This document shows positions 1-8,828 of a DNA stretch of 64,000 nt, one piece after another (within the stretch, counting starts at the first letter, position 1; every line of letters begins with the position of its first letter). Origin of the DNA: an uncultured Granulosicoccaceae bacterium. Its GTDB lineage: Bacteria > Pseudomonadota > Gammaproteobacteria > Granulosicoccales > Granulosicoccaceae. The stretch lies in contig CALGKA010000012.1 in the NCBI GenBank assembly GCA_937927895.1, positions 1-64,000 on the forward strand, given 5' to 3'. A model generated the notes under the pieces. It did not search any database. It was not told where the DNA came from and saw nothing but the letters and a program-made list of their open reading frames with translations. Made by a program: the position numbers and the translations under genes.

Positions 1-140
1 TAGCGAGGTTGTTCCAGGTGCGTGAGATTTTGCCTACTACATGTAGGCGTTTAGTCATTCTAAATAACGACATGTAGTCGGTAAAAGATTGCGTACCTGG
101 GGCGACCGCAGTAGCGTTCGTTTATGGATGGGCACTAGCT
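1..140. repeat. Palindromic MITE-like element, copy 1 (left end outside the window)
   Basis: This stretch closely matches 21130-21270. The right terminal inverted repeat lies at 120-140 (GTTTATGGATGGGCACTAGCT). The left terminus, about 25 bp, must lie before base 1. The two halves are imperfect reverse complements, so a transcript would fold into one long hairpin. There is no room for a transposase. A non-autonomous mobile element or a REP-like structural repeat are both possible. Confidence 0.8.
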
Positions 141-148
141 AGTGCCCA
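129..148. repeat. Perfect 20-bp palindrome at the element end
   Basis: TGGGCACTAGCTAGTGCCCA is its own reverse complement. It forms where the right end of the copy-1 element meets a further 12 bases that match an element left end (AGCTAGTGCCCA). This may be the scar of a second, mostly lost copy sharing the central AGCT. Confidence 0.8.
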
Positions 149-369
149 ATCAACCTGCAGCTCACCAACAGGTGGGCCAGCAACACACGATTCACCCCGG
201 AATCGGGAACTACCCGGGCGCCCTGCGTAAACCCTGGCGCTCGCCACCAGAAACCCAATTTAGCGCGCTTTTAAGCGACACCACAGTGACAAGACGTTGA
301 ACTCCAAGCAACCTTAGTAGTAGGTGTGGTCAAATGGGAAATTGACGTGAAGTCTCGGGAGAACAATCC
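141..369. other. Intergenic region upstream of the HerA-like gene
   Basis: I see no convincing ORF here. It is the leader of the plus-strand gene at 370 and ends in a good ribosome binding site (GGGAGAA about 7 bases before the ATG). No clear promoter hexamers were identified. Confidence 0.5.
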
Positions 370-1896
370 ATGGCAAAAGTTAAAAACGTACTGATTGGCA
401 AAGGTGAAAAACTCGTCGAGTTACAGCCACAATATGCCAACCGTCACGGGCTCATCGCAGGCGCTACAGGCACAGGTAAAACTGTCACACTACAAGTACT
501 GGCAGAGGGTTTCTCACGTATTGGTGTGCCTGTTTTTCTGGCTGATGCTAAAGGCGATCTTTCAGGTATTAGCCAAGCTGGCAGCGAACACCCTAAAGTA
601 ACAGAGCGCGTCAAAGAGATCGGTATCGATGACTTTGCATTCGAAGATAACACCTGTGTATTTTGGGATCTATTCGGTGAGAAAGGCCACCCTATCAGAG
701 CAACCATTTCAGATATGGGGCCGGTATTGTTATCGCAACTACTTGGCTTAAACGATACTCAAACTGGAATCATGAGCGCTACCTTCCGATTTGCAGATGA
801 CGAAGGTTTGTTATTACTCGATCTTAAAGATCTCACCACCACGTTAAAGCACATTGGCGACAACGCTAAACAACTTAAGAGCGACTATGGAAATATTAGC
901 TCTTCATCGGTGGGCGCTATCCAAAGAAAATTACTAGAACTTGAAGACAGCGGCGCCGACGAATTTTTTGGCGAACCCCAGCTTGATCTTTGGGATTTAA
1001 TTCGTGTAGATGCCAATGGGCGCGGCAACATTAATATTCTGGCCGCAGATAAATTAATGATGAAACCAAAGCTCTATGCAACCTTTTTACTATGGTTGAT
1101 CTCAGAGCTGTTTGAAGATCTACCCGAAGTAGGTGATCAAGAAAAACCACGCTTTGTATTCTTTTTTGATGAAGCTCACCTGCTTTTTGAAGATGCACCA
1201 AAAGCACTGGTTGATAAAGTAGAAATGGTGGTGCGCTTAATTCGCTCTAAAGGTGTGGGCATATATTTTATTACCCAGAGCCCACTAGACATCCCGGAAG
1301 ACGTTTTAGGCCAACTAGGTAATCGCGTGCAACACGCACTACGCGCCTTCACACCAAAAGATAAAAAAGCTGTCAAAGCCACCGCACAAACCATGCGTGA
1401 AAACCCTGCCTTTGATTCCGAAGAGGCCATTATGCAACTAGGCGTTGGCGAAGCACTGGTATCCACCCTTGAAGACAACGGTATTCCATCAATTGTTGAA
1501 CGCACAATGATTCGACCACCCGTCTCACGCATTGGCCCGGCAACAGAATCTGAACGTGCCAGTGCACTAAAAAGCAGCCCATTTGCAGGCCGCTATGACA
1601 AAGAAATCGATCGCGAATCCGCCCACGAGATACTCAAAGCCCGCGTGGAAAGCATAGAAGCACCGAAACTTAATCAGTTTCCATCAGCCGCCGAACAAAA
1701 GCTCAATACGTTTCCAAGTGCTGCACAAAAAAGCGCCAAAAAAAGCAGCGCTGTCGCCAAACCCAAAGGTAGACAACGTCAAACAGTCACCGAAGCATTA
1801 ACCAAAAGCGTTGTACGCTCAGTGGGTTCCAGCATAGGCAGACAAATTGGCCGCGGCCTACTTGGTGGTATTATGGGTGGCAGAAGAAGGCGTTAG
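370..1896 (+). CDS. HerA/YjgR-like ATPase (DUF853 type)
   Basis: Predicted P-loop ATPase of the HerA-FtsK superfamily, in the chromosomal YjgR (DUF853) group, of unknown cellular role. The Walker A motif GATGTGKT is at residues 31-38. A Walker B-like strand with an acidic pair (FFFDEAH) is near residue 265, and a conserved ITQSP sensor-like segment follows. The C-terminus (about 440-508) is low-complexity and basic, ending in GGRRRR, which suggests nucleic acid or membrane-surface contact. The 508 aa length is normal for YjgR. The start is supported by GGGAGAA upstream. No Sir2, DUF4297 or NurA-type nuclease lies next to it, so there is no sign that it is a HerA-type defence system. Confidence 0.85.
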   Translation: MAKVKNVLIGKGEKLVELQPQYANRHGLIAGATGTGKTVTLQVLAEGFSRIGVPVFLADAKGDLSGISQAGSEHPKVTERVKEIGIDDFAFEDNTCVFWDLFGEKGHPIRATISDMGPVLLSQLLGLNDTQTGIMSATFRFADDEGLLLLDLKDLTTTLKHIGDNAKQLKSDYGNISSSSVGAIQRKLLELEDSGADEFFGEPQLDLWDLIRVDANGRGNINILAADKLMMKPKLYATFLLWLISELFEDLPEVGDQEKPRFVFFFDEAHLLFEDAPKALVDKVEMVVRLIRSKGVGIYFITQSPLDIPEDVLGQLGNRVQHALRAFTPKDKKAVKATAQTMRENPAFDSEEAIMQLGVGEALVSTLEDNGIPSIVERTMIRPPVSRIGPATESERASALKSSPFAGRYDKEIDRESAHEILKARVESIEAPKLNQFPSAAEQKLNTFPSAAQKSAKKSSAVAKPKGRQRQTVTEALTKSVVRSVGSSIGRQIGRGLLGGIMGGRRRR

Positions 1897-1986
1897 TACC
1901 CGGACACACTAATCCATAGTGCTACGATCTAACTGCAACCAAACACTTAAGCCCGCACAGCACCTAAAGAAAGACACAAATAATTC

Positions 1987-3864
1987 ATGGCATTAATCAG
2001 ACTGCGCGGCATCACATTATCGTTTGGCCCAGACAAGCTTTTAGACAACGCTGAGCTTGTTATCAACCAAGGTGAACGCATTGCTATCCTCGGTCGTAAT
2101 GGTCAAGGCAAGTCAACCTTGCTTAAAGTCATCGACGGTGAGATCGAACCTGATGAAGGCGAGATAGTACTCTCTGAAGGCGCTCGACTCGCGCGCCTGC
2201 AACAAGAGGTACCTTCCGGTGAAGATGATCGCACTGTCTTTGAAGTAGCCGCCTCCGGTTTTGACGATCATACCGCCCGAGCGCTGCAGCAGATCGAAGC
2301 CGATGGCTACACCGACCTTGAAGTAGAAGGCACCGATGTCTGGCGTGCTTCAGCCGATATAAAAAGCATCATTTCAAAACTCAAGCTTGACCCTGAGTCC
2401 AAAGTGGCGAGTTTATCCGGTGGTCAAAAAAGGCGTGCAATGCTTGCCCGCGCTTTGGCCGCAGACCCAACTGTGTTACTGATGGATGAGCCAACCAACC
2501 ACCTTGACATCGACTCCGTTATTTGGCTTGAAGAATTTCTACACAAAATAACAGCTACGCTAGTTTTTGTTACCCACGATAGAAAGCTGATTAAAAGCCT
2601 TGCCAATAGAATTGTCGATATCGATCGCGGCAATGTCACCAGCTGGAACCACCCTTACGAAAAATTCTTAGAGCTACGTGCAGATGCACTAGCCGCTGCA
2701 GAAACACACGACAAACTATTCGATAAAAAGCTCAAGCAAGAAGAAACCTGGATACGACAAGGCATAAAAGCCCGCCGCACAAGAAACGAAGGGCGAGTGA
2801 GAGCTTTAAAAAAACTACGTGACGAGCGCTCACAGCGTCGTGCTAAAACCGGCAACGCTGACATCAATATTCAGACCGATAATAAGTCTGGAAAAATTGT
2901 TTTTAAACTTGAGAAAGTCAGTAAAACGCTCAGCGATAGAAAACTCATTAGTAATTTTTCAACCACGGTTATGCGTGGCGACAAAATTGCGATCATCGGT
3001 CCAAATGGATCTGGCAAAACTACATTACTCAAATTAATTCTCGGTGAACTAGAGCCCGATGAAGGCGTCTCTTCACATGGCACTAACCTGGACATTGCCT
3101 ACTTTGATCAACTACGCGCAAAGCTCGATGAAAAAAAATCTGCCGCCGAAAACGTTGGCGAAGGCGCAGACTTCATTGAAATCAATGGCGAACGCAAGCA
3201 CATAATGGGTTACATGCAAGATTTTCTGTTTGACCCGGAACGCGCCCGAGCGCCGATAAACAAATTATCAGGCGGTGAAAGAAACCGACTGTTACTAGCA
3301 AAACTGTTTACCAAGCCTGCCAATGTATTGGTACTGGATGAGCCCACCAACGACCTTGATGTAGAAACCCTCGAACTACTTGAGTACACCCTACTCTCGT
3401 TTACCGGCACAGTACTAATGGTAAGCCACGATCGGGAGTTCATTGATAACATTGCTACCAGCACTATCGTGCTTGAAGGTGAGGGTAGACTTTCAGAATA
3501 CGTAGGTGGCTACTCTGACTACTTAAAGTATGCTGCAAACAACGCCAAAAACAACAAGCCAGCCGCTAAAGGCAACAACAAAAATAGCAATAATAAAAGC
3601 GCCAAGACTGAAAATAAATCAGTTGCTGCAAAGCCAGTGAAGCTAAGCTATAAAATCCAACGCGAGCTCGACGAGCTTCCAGCCAAAATTGAAACGCTAG
3701 AAGAACAAAAAACCGCTATTGAAGAGCAACTCGGTGACCCGGCGGTTTTTAAAGACGCTGAAAAAATGCAGGTAGCGCAAAACGCGTACTCTGAAAACGC
3801 CGACAAATTGACTACGGCTTATGCGCGCTGGGAAGAATTAGAGAAGCTAGCCAATCCAGAGTAG
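1987..3864 (+). CDS. uup: ABC-F family ATPase Uup
   Basis: Cytoplasmic ABC-F protein with two tandem nucleotide-binding domains and no membrane segments. Domain 1 has Walker A GRNGQGKS (about 36-43) and signature LSGGQKRR (about 143). Domain 2 has Walker A GPNGSGKT (about 337) and signature LSGGERNR (about 427). Both have the DEPTNHLD/DEPTNDLD Walker B. A Lys/Asn-rich linker (about 515-545) leads to a C-terminal coiled-coil domain of about 80 residues, typical of Uup, which binds branched DNA and ribosomes. The 625 aa length fits Uup. It lies 90 bp after the HerA-like gene on the same strand. The ribosome binding site is weak. Confidence 0.93.
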   Translation: MALIRLRGITLSFGPDKLLDNAELVINQGERIAILGRNGQGKSTLLKVIDGEIEPDEGEIVLSEGARLARLQQEVPSGEDDRTVFEVAASGFDDHTARALQQIEADGYTDLEVEGTDVWRASADIKSIISKLKLDPESKVASLSGGQKRRAMLARALAADPTVLLMDEPTNHLDIDSVIWLEEFLHKITATLVFVTHDRKLIKSLANRIVDIDRGNVTSWNHPYEKFLELRADALAAAETHDKLFDKKLKQEETWIRQGIKARRTRNEGRVRALKKLRDERSQRRAKTGNADINIQTDNKSGKIVFKLEKVSKTLSDRKLISNFSTTVMRGDKIAIIGPNGSGKTTLLKLILGELEPDEGVSSHGTNLDIAYFDQLRAKLDEKKSAAENVGEGADFIEINGERKHIMGYMQDFLFDPERARAPINKLSGGERNRLLLAKLFTKPANVLVLDEPTNDLDVETLELLEYTLLSFTGTVLMVSHDREFIDNIATSTIVLEGEGRLSEYVGGYSDYLKYAANNAKNNKPAAKGNNKNSNNKSAKTENKSVAAKPVKLSYKIQRELDELPAKIETLEEQKTAIEEQLGDPAVFKDAEKMQVAQNAYSENADKLTTAYARWEELEKLANPE

Positions 3865-3891
3865 AAAAGAACCTACGCAAGTATCAGAGAA

Positions 3892-4536
3892 TTACGGTTT
3901 ATACCGGACCACCTCTGTGAAGTCACCTCGAACATACAGAGTAACTGTCAGGTCTTGCTTATCTCTATTGCGCCAAAACCAACCATGAACACCGTCAAAG
4001 GCCGCTATTAGCAAACCTTCATCACCCTCTTTGCCACGCCCTTTTGCATAGCTTGTGGACTCACCCTTCGCATCACCTTCACCATCGCCGTGAAGATCAT
4101 AATTTGCACGTCCACCCGATGCCACCCATAAATACTCAACTTGCGCACCGACGTTCATTCTTAGTTTTATTTCTACACCTTCACTGGGTGCGAGAACAAA
4201 TTCAATTTGCTCCTGCCATTCTTTCACTGCAGGCTCTGCTGCATATGCACTCTGAATGAATACACTAGAGAGTGACGCAAAGAAACCACTATTGCCTATA
4301 ACGCCATTGCTTGAATGCTCATCAGCTTTAGCCTCTTCATCCAAATGGTGTCTTATCTCTCCCATTTGGGTTAAGCCTAACAAACGCCCTATACCGGTAG
4401 GGTCTATTGCATATTCAGCGGGTAACACCACAGTAACCAGTATAACAACGGCCGCAACGGCGGCAATTATCGTAGACTTTAAAAGTTGAGCCTTACTTGG
4501 TAGCTCATCAATGTTCGGATTGTTTGCGTTATACAT
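3892..4536 (-). CDS. Membrane-anchored periplasmic protein paired with HupE-like gene
   Basis: Protein of 214 aa with one membrane segment near residues 22-42 and the rest probably periplasmic. The N-terminal pattern (MYNANNPNIDELP, then a membrane helix, then AEYAIDPTGIGRLLGLTQMG) matches proteins often annotated as transmembrane anchor protein and found beside HupE/UreJ genes, sometimes near metal-efflux genes; this is from memory. The C-terminal half is beta-rich in appearance (VEYLWVASGG, then GWFWRNR). I chose the ATG at 4536, 20 bp after the HupE-like stop, because it gives the family N-terminus; a longer reading would overlap the upstream gene. It forms an operon with the gene before it. 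The exact function is unknown. Confidence 0.75.
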   Translation of the reverse strand: MYNANNPNIDELPSKAQLLKSTIIAAVAAVVILVTVVLPAEYAIDPTGIGRLLGLTQMGEIRHHLDEEAKADEHSSNGVIGNSGFFASLSSVFIQSAYAAEPAVKEWQEQIEFVLAPSEGVEIKLRMNVGAQVEYLWVASGGRANYDLHGDGEGDAKGESTSYAKGRGKEGDEGLLIAAFDGVHGWFWRNRDKQDLTVTLYVRGDFTEVVRYKP

Positions 4537-4556
4537 GCTTAAACTCTTTAATTTTC

Positions 4557-5261
4557 TCAAGAATAGAAATAGCCAGTCAATTGCAGACCGAGTAACACAA
4601 AGCCTGCACACATCATGAATACATTTGCGTTATAAGCATGTTTCCAGAAACCCGCGGTGCGACGCCAAAACCCCATGGCAATCAGAATCAGGGAAAGTGC
4701 TGCCAACTGGCCTAATTCTACACCGACGTTAAAGGCGACTAAATTAACCAGCAAGCCGTATTCATCTATACCGTAGTCTAAAACCTTGGTTGCTAAACCC
4801 AGCCCGTGAAACAAGCCAAAAATAAAGGTAGCCTTCCTGGTGTCTGGCTGCACACCAAACCAACGCTTAAATGCACCCAGATTATCTAGCGCCTTATAAA
4901 TAATTGACAAAGCAATGATGGCATCAATCAAGTAGGCGTTAACACCCCATCCGAAATATACCCCTAGCATCATGGTGACGGAATGACCGATCGCAAATAA
5001 AGTGACATAAATAGCGATATCACTTAACTTATATAGAAAAAAGATAACACCAAATAGAAATAAAATATGATCGTAACCGGTGATCATATGCTTCGCACCA
5101 AGGTACATAAAAGGGCCAATATGAATTCCCCATACTTCCTGGATGTAGCCTTTATCACCTTCAGCTACCGCATGAGCCATAACTAACTGACAGCACAAAA
5201 GTGACAGTAATCCGCTTTGCAACATCCTTTTAATTGTTAAAGTAAAAACACGCCCCAACAT
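4557..5261 (-). CDS. HupE/UreJ-family membrane protein
   Basis: Protein of 234 aa with an N-terminal signal or membrane helix, then about six membrane segments. It carries family features such as GYDHILFLFGVIFF, AIGHSVTM and GLFHGLGLA, whose histidines could bind metal. Members are proposed nickel or cobalt permeases or accessory proteins. No urease or hydrogenase genes are near, so the substrate is not indicated. I chose the start at 5261 because GGAG lies about 10 bases upstream and it follows the carboxypeptidase stop by only 4 bp. A later ATG at 5225 is an alternative. It lies between the M32 peptidase and its membrane-anchored partner, all in one direction. Confidence 0.82.
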   Translation of the reverse strand: MLGRVFTLTIKRMLQSGLLSLLCCQLVMAHAVAEGDKGYIQEVWGIHIGPFMYLGAKHMITGYDHILFLFGVIFFLYKLSDIAIYVTLFAIGHSVTMMLGVYFGWGVNAYLIDAIIALSIIYKALDNLGAFKRWFGVQPDTRKATFIFGLFHGLGLATKVLDYGIDEYGLLVNLVAFNVGVELGQLAALSLILIAMGFWRRTAGFWKHAYNANVFMMCAGFVLLGLQLTGYFYS

Positions 5262-5265
5262 TGCG

Positions 5266-6771
5266 TTAATACTCCGAACGAATATAGCGTGCTTCAAGAT
5301 GCTCTATTAAGGCATCAGCACTGCTGCCTGCAGCTGTGGCGCTTTGCATAAGTTCTTGCGACTGAAATGCACAGCCTTTTGACCAGATCTTTTCTTGCAG
5401 CCAATTTCTTATAAATTGCACATCACCTGTCTTAAGGTGCTCTTGCCAATCGGGATGATCTTGTTTTATTTTTGCAAAAATCTGAGCGGCATTGGCAGCA
5501 CCGATTGTGTATGAAGGAAAATAACCAAACGCACCGTCAGTCCAGTGGATATCTTGCATACAGCCATTGGTGTAGTCGCCCTTTGTATCAACACCAAGCA
5601 ATGCTTGCATTTTTTCATTCCAAAGCTCTGGAATATCGTCTACTTCGATCTTGCCATTGATCAGATCACTCTCTATTTCATAACGCAGCATTACATGCAA
5701 CGGATAAGTAACCTCATCAGCTTCTACTCTGATTTTTCCGGGCTCCACGTGAGTGCCTAAGGCCCAGAGTTCATCTGCACCGAGATGTTTTGCAGAAGGC
5801 ATTGATAGGTGAATTTTGTCTGCCATAAATCCCATAAATGCCTTTGAGTAAAACACTTGCTTTTCAAACAATAAGCTCTGGCTTTCATGAATACACATAT
5901 TGCGTGATTCACCTATTGGAAGACCGCGCCACTGCTCGGGCAATGAGCCTTCATAACTAGCATGCCCCGCCTCATGTGCGGTACCTGCTAACGCCTCTAA
6001 GAATGCACCTTCGTTATAACGGGTGGTAATACGTGAATCACCGGCGCTGCCCGTGCTAAACGGATGCATACTTTGATCTAACCTGCCGGCAGTGAAATCA
6101 AAACCTAACGCATCGAGCATTTGTTTATTTATTTGCAGCTGCTGATCGATCGGGTACTGACCTTTTTCAGAAACCGATAAGCTACCTTGTTTGTCCATAA
6201 CCCGTTGCAACAAATCTGGCAACACTGTGCGCAGTTGCGAGAAAACAGAATCGATCATCGCTTCAGTATCGCCATGGCAATGCAAGCCAAGCATCGCTTC
6301 ATACGGTGTAGTGGCGGAGCTTGCTGATTGCCTAAGCTGCGCTTCTTGTCGGGATAATTCAACTACTGGTTTGAAGTTCTTAACAAAGCCCTTCCAATCG
6401 TTGTTACGCCGTTGCGTCCGCCACCCCATCTCACAGGCCGAGCCTGCTACAATTTGCTCTTTTACAAGCTCCGCGGGAAGGCAATTGGCATTGCTCCATA
6501 CTCTTTTCATTTCCCGCACACTGGCGGTAAATTCTTGATGACCTTCCAGCACAACACCATCAAGTGCTGCTAACCAGTCAGCGACTTCAGGTGCTGTAAG
6601 CTTGCCATGACTAATACCTGCAAGCTCTGCTATTGACTCAGAGCGTGACTGGCTGCCCTGGGCTGGCATCATGACCATTTGATCCCAATTTAGATAAGTG
6701 ATCGCATGATTTATTCGATCAAGCTCTTTGAATCTTTCACAGAGGTTGTCGTAGGCCGAGTTTGATTGCAT
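5266..6771 (-). CDS. Carboxypeptidase M32 (Taq family)
   Basis: Zinc metallocarboxypeptidase, cytoplasmic, that removes C-terminal residues from peptides. The HExxH zinc motif is HEAGH at about residues 266-270, and the downstream HES motif (CIHESQSLLFE) near 295 gives the third ligand region. Other family marks are the N-terminal YLNWDQ segment and the C-terminal GYFPSYTIGAANAAQ segment. The 501 aa length is normal. The ATG at 6771 has GGGA upstream. It is first in a run with the HupE-like pair; the functional link is unclear. Confidence 0.93.
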   Translation of the reverse strand: MQSNSAYDNLCERFKELDRINHAITYLNWDQMVMMPAQGSQSRSESIAELAGISHGKLTAPEVADWLAALDGVVLEGHQEFTASVREMKRVWSNANCLPAELVKEQIVAGSACEMGWRTQRRNNDWKGFVKNFKPVVELSRQEAQLRQSASSATTPYEAMLGLHCHGDTEAMIDSVFSQLRTVLPDLLQRVMDKQGSLSVSEKGQYPIDQQLQINKQMLDALGFDFTAGRLDQSMHPFSTGSAGDSRITTRYNEGAFLEALAGTAHEAGHASYEGSLPEQWRGLPIGESRNMCIHESQSLLFEKQVFYSKAFMGFMADKIHLSMPSAKHLGADELWALGTHVEPGKIRVEADEVTYPLHVMLRYEIESDLINGKIEVDDIPELWNEKMQALLGVDTKGDYTNGCMQDIHWTDGAFGYFPSYTIGAANAAQIFAKIKQDHPDWQEHLKTGDVQFIRNWLQEKIWSKGCAFQSQELMQSATAAGSSADALIEHLEARYIRSEY

Positions 6772-6878
6772 TGCTGTTCCCGAGAATCTAATCTTAAATA
6801 GACAATAGGTGCGAATGCGCTAAATTAACAGTTTCAAACAAGTAAAAAGAATGGGTGGGGCAAATAGTTAAGAAAGTA

Positions 6879-7829
6879 CTATGCGCAATAGATAGAATCT
6901 TCTGCCCAACGGTGGATAACCACAGGCCGCTCTGCTGCTAACCGGACTCGCGCCTCTTGCCATAAGGTTCGCCACTGCTCAGCGTTCACATTGACCGTTT
7001 CCGGATGCTTGCGGCTCCTGACAACAAAGTCTGGAAACATTGGTCTGCCAGTAGCATGACCGGTAACGTTGTATCGAAGATCAAAACTCCAACGGATGGA
7101 GTCACTGTTATTCACACGGGAACTATGAATAGTGTTCGGATGAAACAAAATTGCACCACCTGCTTTCACCGGTAGGGCTACCGCATCGTCCACATTAAAT
7201 TCCTGTGTTGGAATACTAAGCTGCGGTGAAGGGCAGTGGCGCAACATATTAAATTGATGGCTATTGGGAATCACTTGCAAACATCCGTTCTCAAGCGTTG
7301 CATCAGTGATGGCAACCCACACGGTAACCATTTCAGTGGTATCTGCCGACTCTAATGTTACAGCACGATCTTGATGCCAATCCGTACTAGTAATATGTGC
7401 TCGCACTTCATCGTTATAGAGTTCCGTTGCGGGTGGTTTAATACGCACATGTTGGATCGGGTTTGAGGTGATCTCAGGGCCAATTAATGATTCAACTGCG
7501 CTAAGCAATTGCGGACTGGTTATTAAATTAAAAATCGCAGGCCCTGCATGGAACGGTGTATCTGGTTCTATATCACCCGGGGGCAACGAGATATCAAGTG
7601 GCTGGAAGTAATCAAGCCCGGCGTCATAGGCTGCACGTATTCGCGCCTCAAAGGAATCGATCGATTTATCATGCTTCAGTAAACCTTGCGTTGTCCAGTC
7701 TGTACAAAGATCACTCAATAGCTTCTCGTATTCGGCTATGACCGCCTTAAGCACCTGCACCTCTACTATATCGTCAACTACTAAATAGCCGTTTTCATTA
7801 AATTGCGATAGTTGCTTTGCACTTAACAT
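6879..7829 (-). CDS. Phytanoyl-CoA dioxygenase (PhyH)-like protein
   Basis: Predicted Fe(II)/2-oxoglutarate-dependent oxygenase of 316 aa. The iron motif HxD is seen in WHQD (about 151-153). The distal His is in NTIHSS (about 231), followed by the 2-oxoglutarate-binding Arg in SIRWSFDLRY. A long loop rich in acidic residues and prolines lies between residues 75 and 105. The start is well supported by AAGGAGG just upstream of the ATG. The gene stands alone, so no substrate can be inferred; members of this family hydroxylate lipids, osmolytes or secondary metabolites. Confidence 0.82.
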   Translation of the reverse strand: MLSAKQLSQFNENGYLVVDDIVEVQVLKAVIAEYEKLLSDLCTDWTTQGLLKHDKSIDSFEARIRAAYDAGLDYFQPLDISLPPGDIEPDTPFHAGPAIFNLITSPQLLSAVESLIGPEITSNPIQHVRIKPPATELYNDEVRAHITSTDWHQDRAVTLESADTTEMVTVWVAITDATLENGCLQVIPNSHQFNMLRHCPSPQLSIPTQEFNVDDAVALPVKAGGAILFHPNTIHSSRVNNSDSIRWSFDLRYNVTGHATGRPMFPDFVVRSRKHPETVNVNAEQWRTLWQEARVRLAAERPVVIHRWAEDSIYCA

Positions 7830-7988
7830 GGTCCCTCCTTAATGCACCTTAGCGCGCAGACATTATGCAGTGTTAACACGAGTCTGATTTCAGTGTGCCT
7901 GCAGCAATCATTACTCGCAAGTAACGTAATGAGCATTAGCTTTAGGGGTTAAGATAGAGAAATTCGTTTGACTGGCTTTTTACAGACG

Positions 7989-8014
7989 AAAAAAAGGGCG
8001 CCGAGGGACGCCCT
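7989..8014 (-). terminator. Rho-independent terminator-like hairpin, minus strand, no gene assigned
   Basis: Read on the minus strand, AGGGCG pairs with CGCCCT around an 8-base loop, followed by seven T. It would end a leftward transcript. The nearest rightward gene on that strand is minC, about 800 bp away. Confidence 0.65.
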
Positions 8015-8046
8015 GAAATTTCACGCACATTTTATTATTATTAGTA

Positions 8047-8193
8047 TTACCAGTCGTGGCTATACAACACGCCACCTTCCATCGTCGCTTCCGGACCCGC
8101 TATATCCAGACCGACAGAAGACTGCAAGCACTGCGCTGTGCTTATCTGCGCGAAACCACTTTGGTTTCGCTTTTTCTTGATATCTAAATCCGC
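8047..8193 (-). pseudogene. Possible C-terminal gene remnant
   Basis: A minus-strand frame of 48 codons runs from just after a TGA to a TAA that sits 33 bp before the minus-strand terminator. It has no usable start near its beginning, and ends in the protein-like sequence EGGVLYSHDW. The arrangement of frame end, clustered stop codons and terminator suggests the tail of a decayed gene. I do not recognise it. Confidence 0.25.
8150..8175 (+). terminator. Rho-independent terminator-like hairpin, plus strand, no gene assigned
   Basis: GCGAAACCA pairs perfectly with TGGTTTCGC around a 3-base loop, followed by TTTTT. It is strong, but no plus-strand gene ends here. It may end a small RNA or be left over from a lost gene. 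Confidence 0.65.
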
Positions 8194-8538
8194 TCAACTC
8201 ACAACGAAAATGGAGGAAGGTCTCCGCCGTGTCTCGAGCAGGGGTCCACTTTAGTTTCCAATTGAGAAAAAAACAACACCTGTATCAATATATTTCCAAT
8301 TTGTTTGATTATTGCAACACTCGCAAATTCATTAATATATCTATTAATATCAATAAGATAAATATAAATAACCTTGAATTATTACCGCTGGAGCTAACCG
8401 CTGTGTAATTTAATTGACACAGCCATGGCGTAATTTTACTACTTCCACGCTTTAGGGATAATGCTTGGAAGGGCTCAAATAACCCTTTAACCAGCAGTCG
8501 GTTACACGCGTATAGCAAATCCGAAGCATCACACCAGA

Positions 8539-8646
8539 AAGTCCCTCGCTAACGCTAGCGGGCTCCCAAAAAAATGACGAGCGAATTTTGATTAAGAGCA
8601 GCTCGATGCGCTCGCAAGGAAGCCCGCCAGCGTAAGCGAGGGACTT
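8539..8646. repeat. Second palindromic element (REP/MITE-like)
   Basis: The left arm at 8539-8564 and the right arm at 8621-8646 are 26-bp inverted repeats with two mismatches, each starting or ending in AAGTCCC/GGGACTT. They enclose about 56 bp. There is no coding capacity. A partly similar GGGACTT-ended hairpin occurs at 60445-60462. Confidence 0.75.
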
Positions 8647-8828
8647 AAGAACTGTGAAGTTTAAATTAATCTCCAGCTACAAAAAAAACTGAAACGCACT
8701 TACGGAATAGATGAGCTACAAGGCAGTTCTCAGCCAATCAAACGCTACCAGATCTTCGAATGCATCCCTGGAACCGCTGCCCGTTTAGAATTACGCTAAA
8801 GTACCTTGTTACTGCATCTACCGTTAGG

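Larger units (their letters stand above)
7830..8828. other. Gene-free kilobase between phyH-like gene and minC
   Basis: No convincing gene is present in about 1 kb. It holds a minus-strand terminator-like hairpin (7989-8014), a plus-strand terminator-like hairpin (8150-8175), an open but startless minus-strand frame (8047-8193), an AT-rich stretch (8271-8400) and a palindromic repeat (8539-8646). Short ORFs here (for example 7968-8180 plus and 8309-8518 minus) have no ribosome binding site or protein-like composition that I can defend. Confidence 0.6.

Noticed and set aside
370-1896. HerA-like ATPase as part of an antiphage defence system
   Set aside because: The neighbours are Uup and a repeat; no nuclease, Sir2 or DUF4297 partner is present, and the sequence fits the widespread chromosomal YjgR group.
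7968-8180. Plus-strand ORF of 70 codons
   Set aside because: It crosses two terminator hairpins and has no ribosome binding site.
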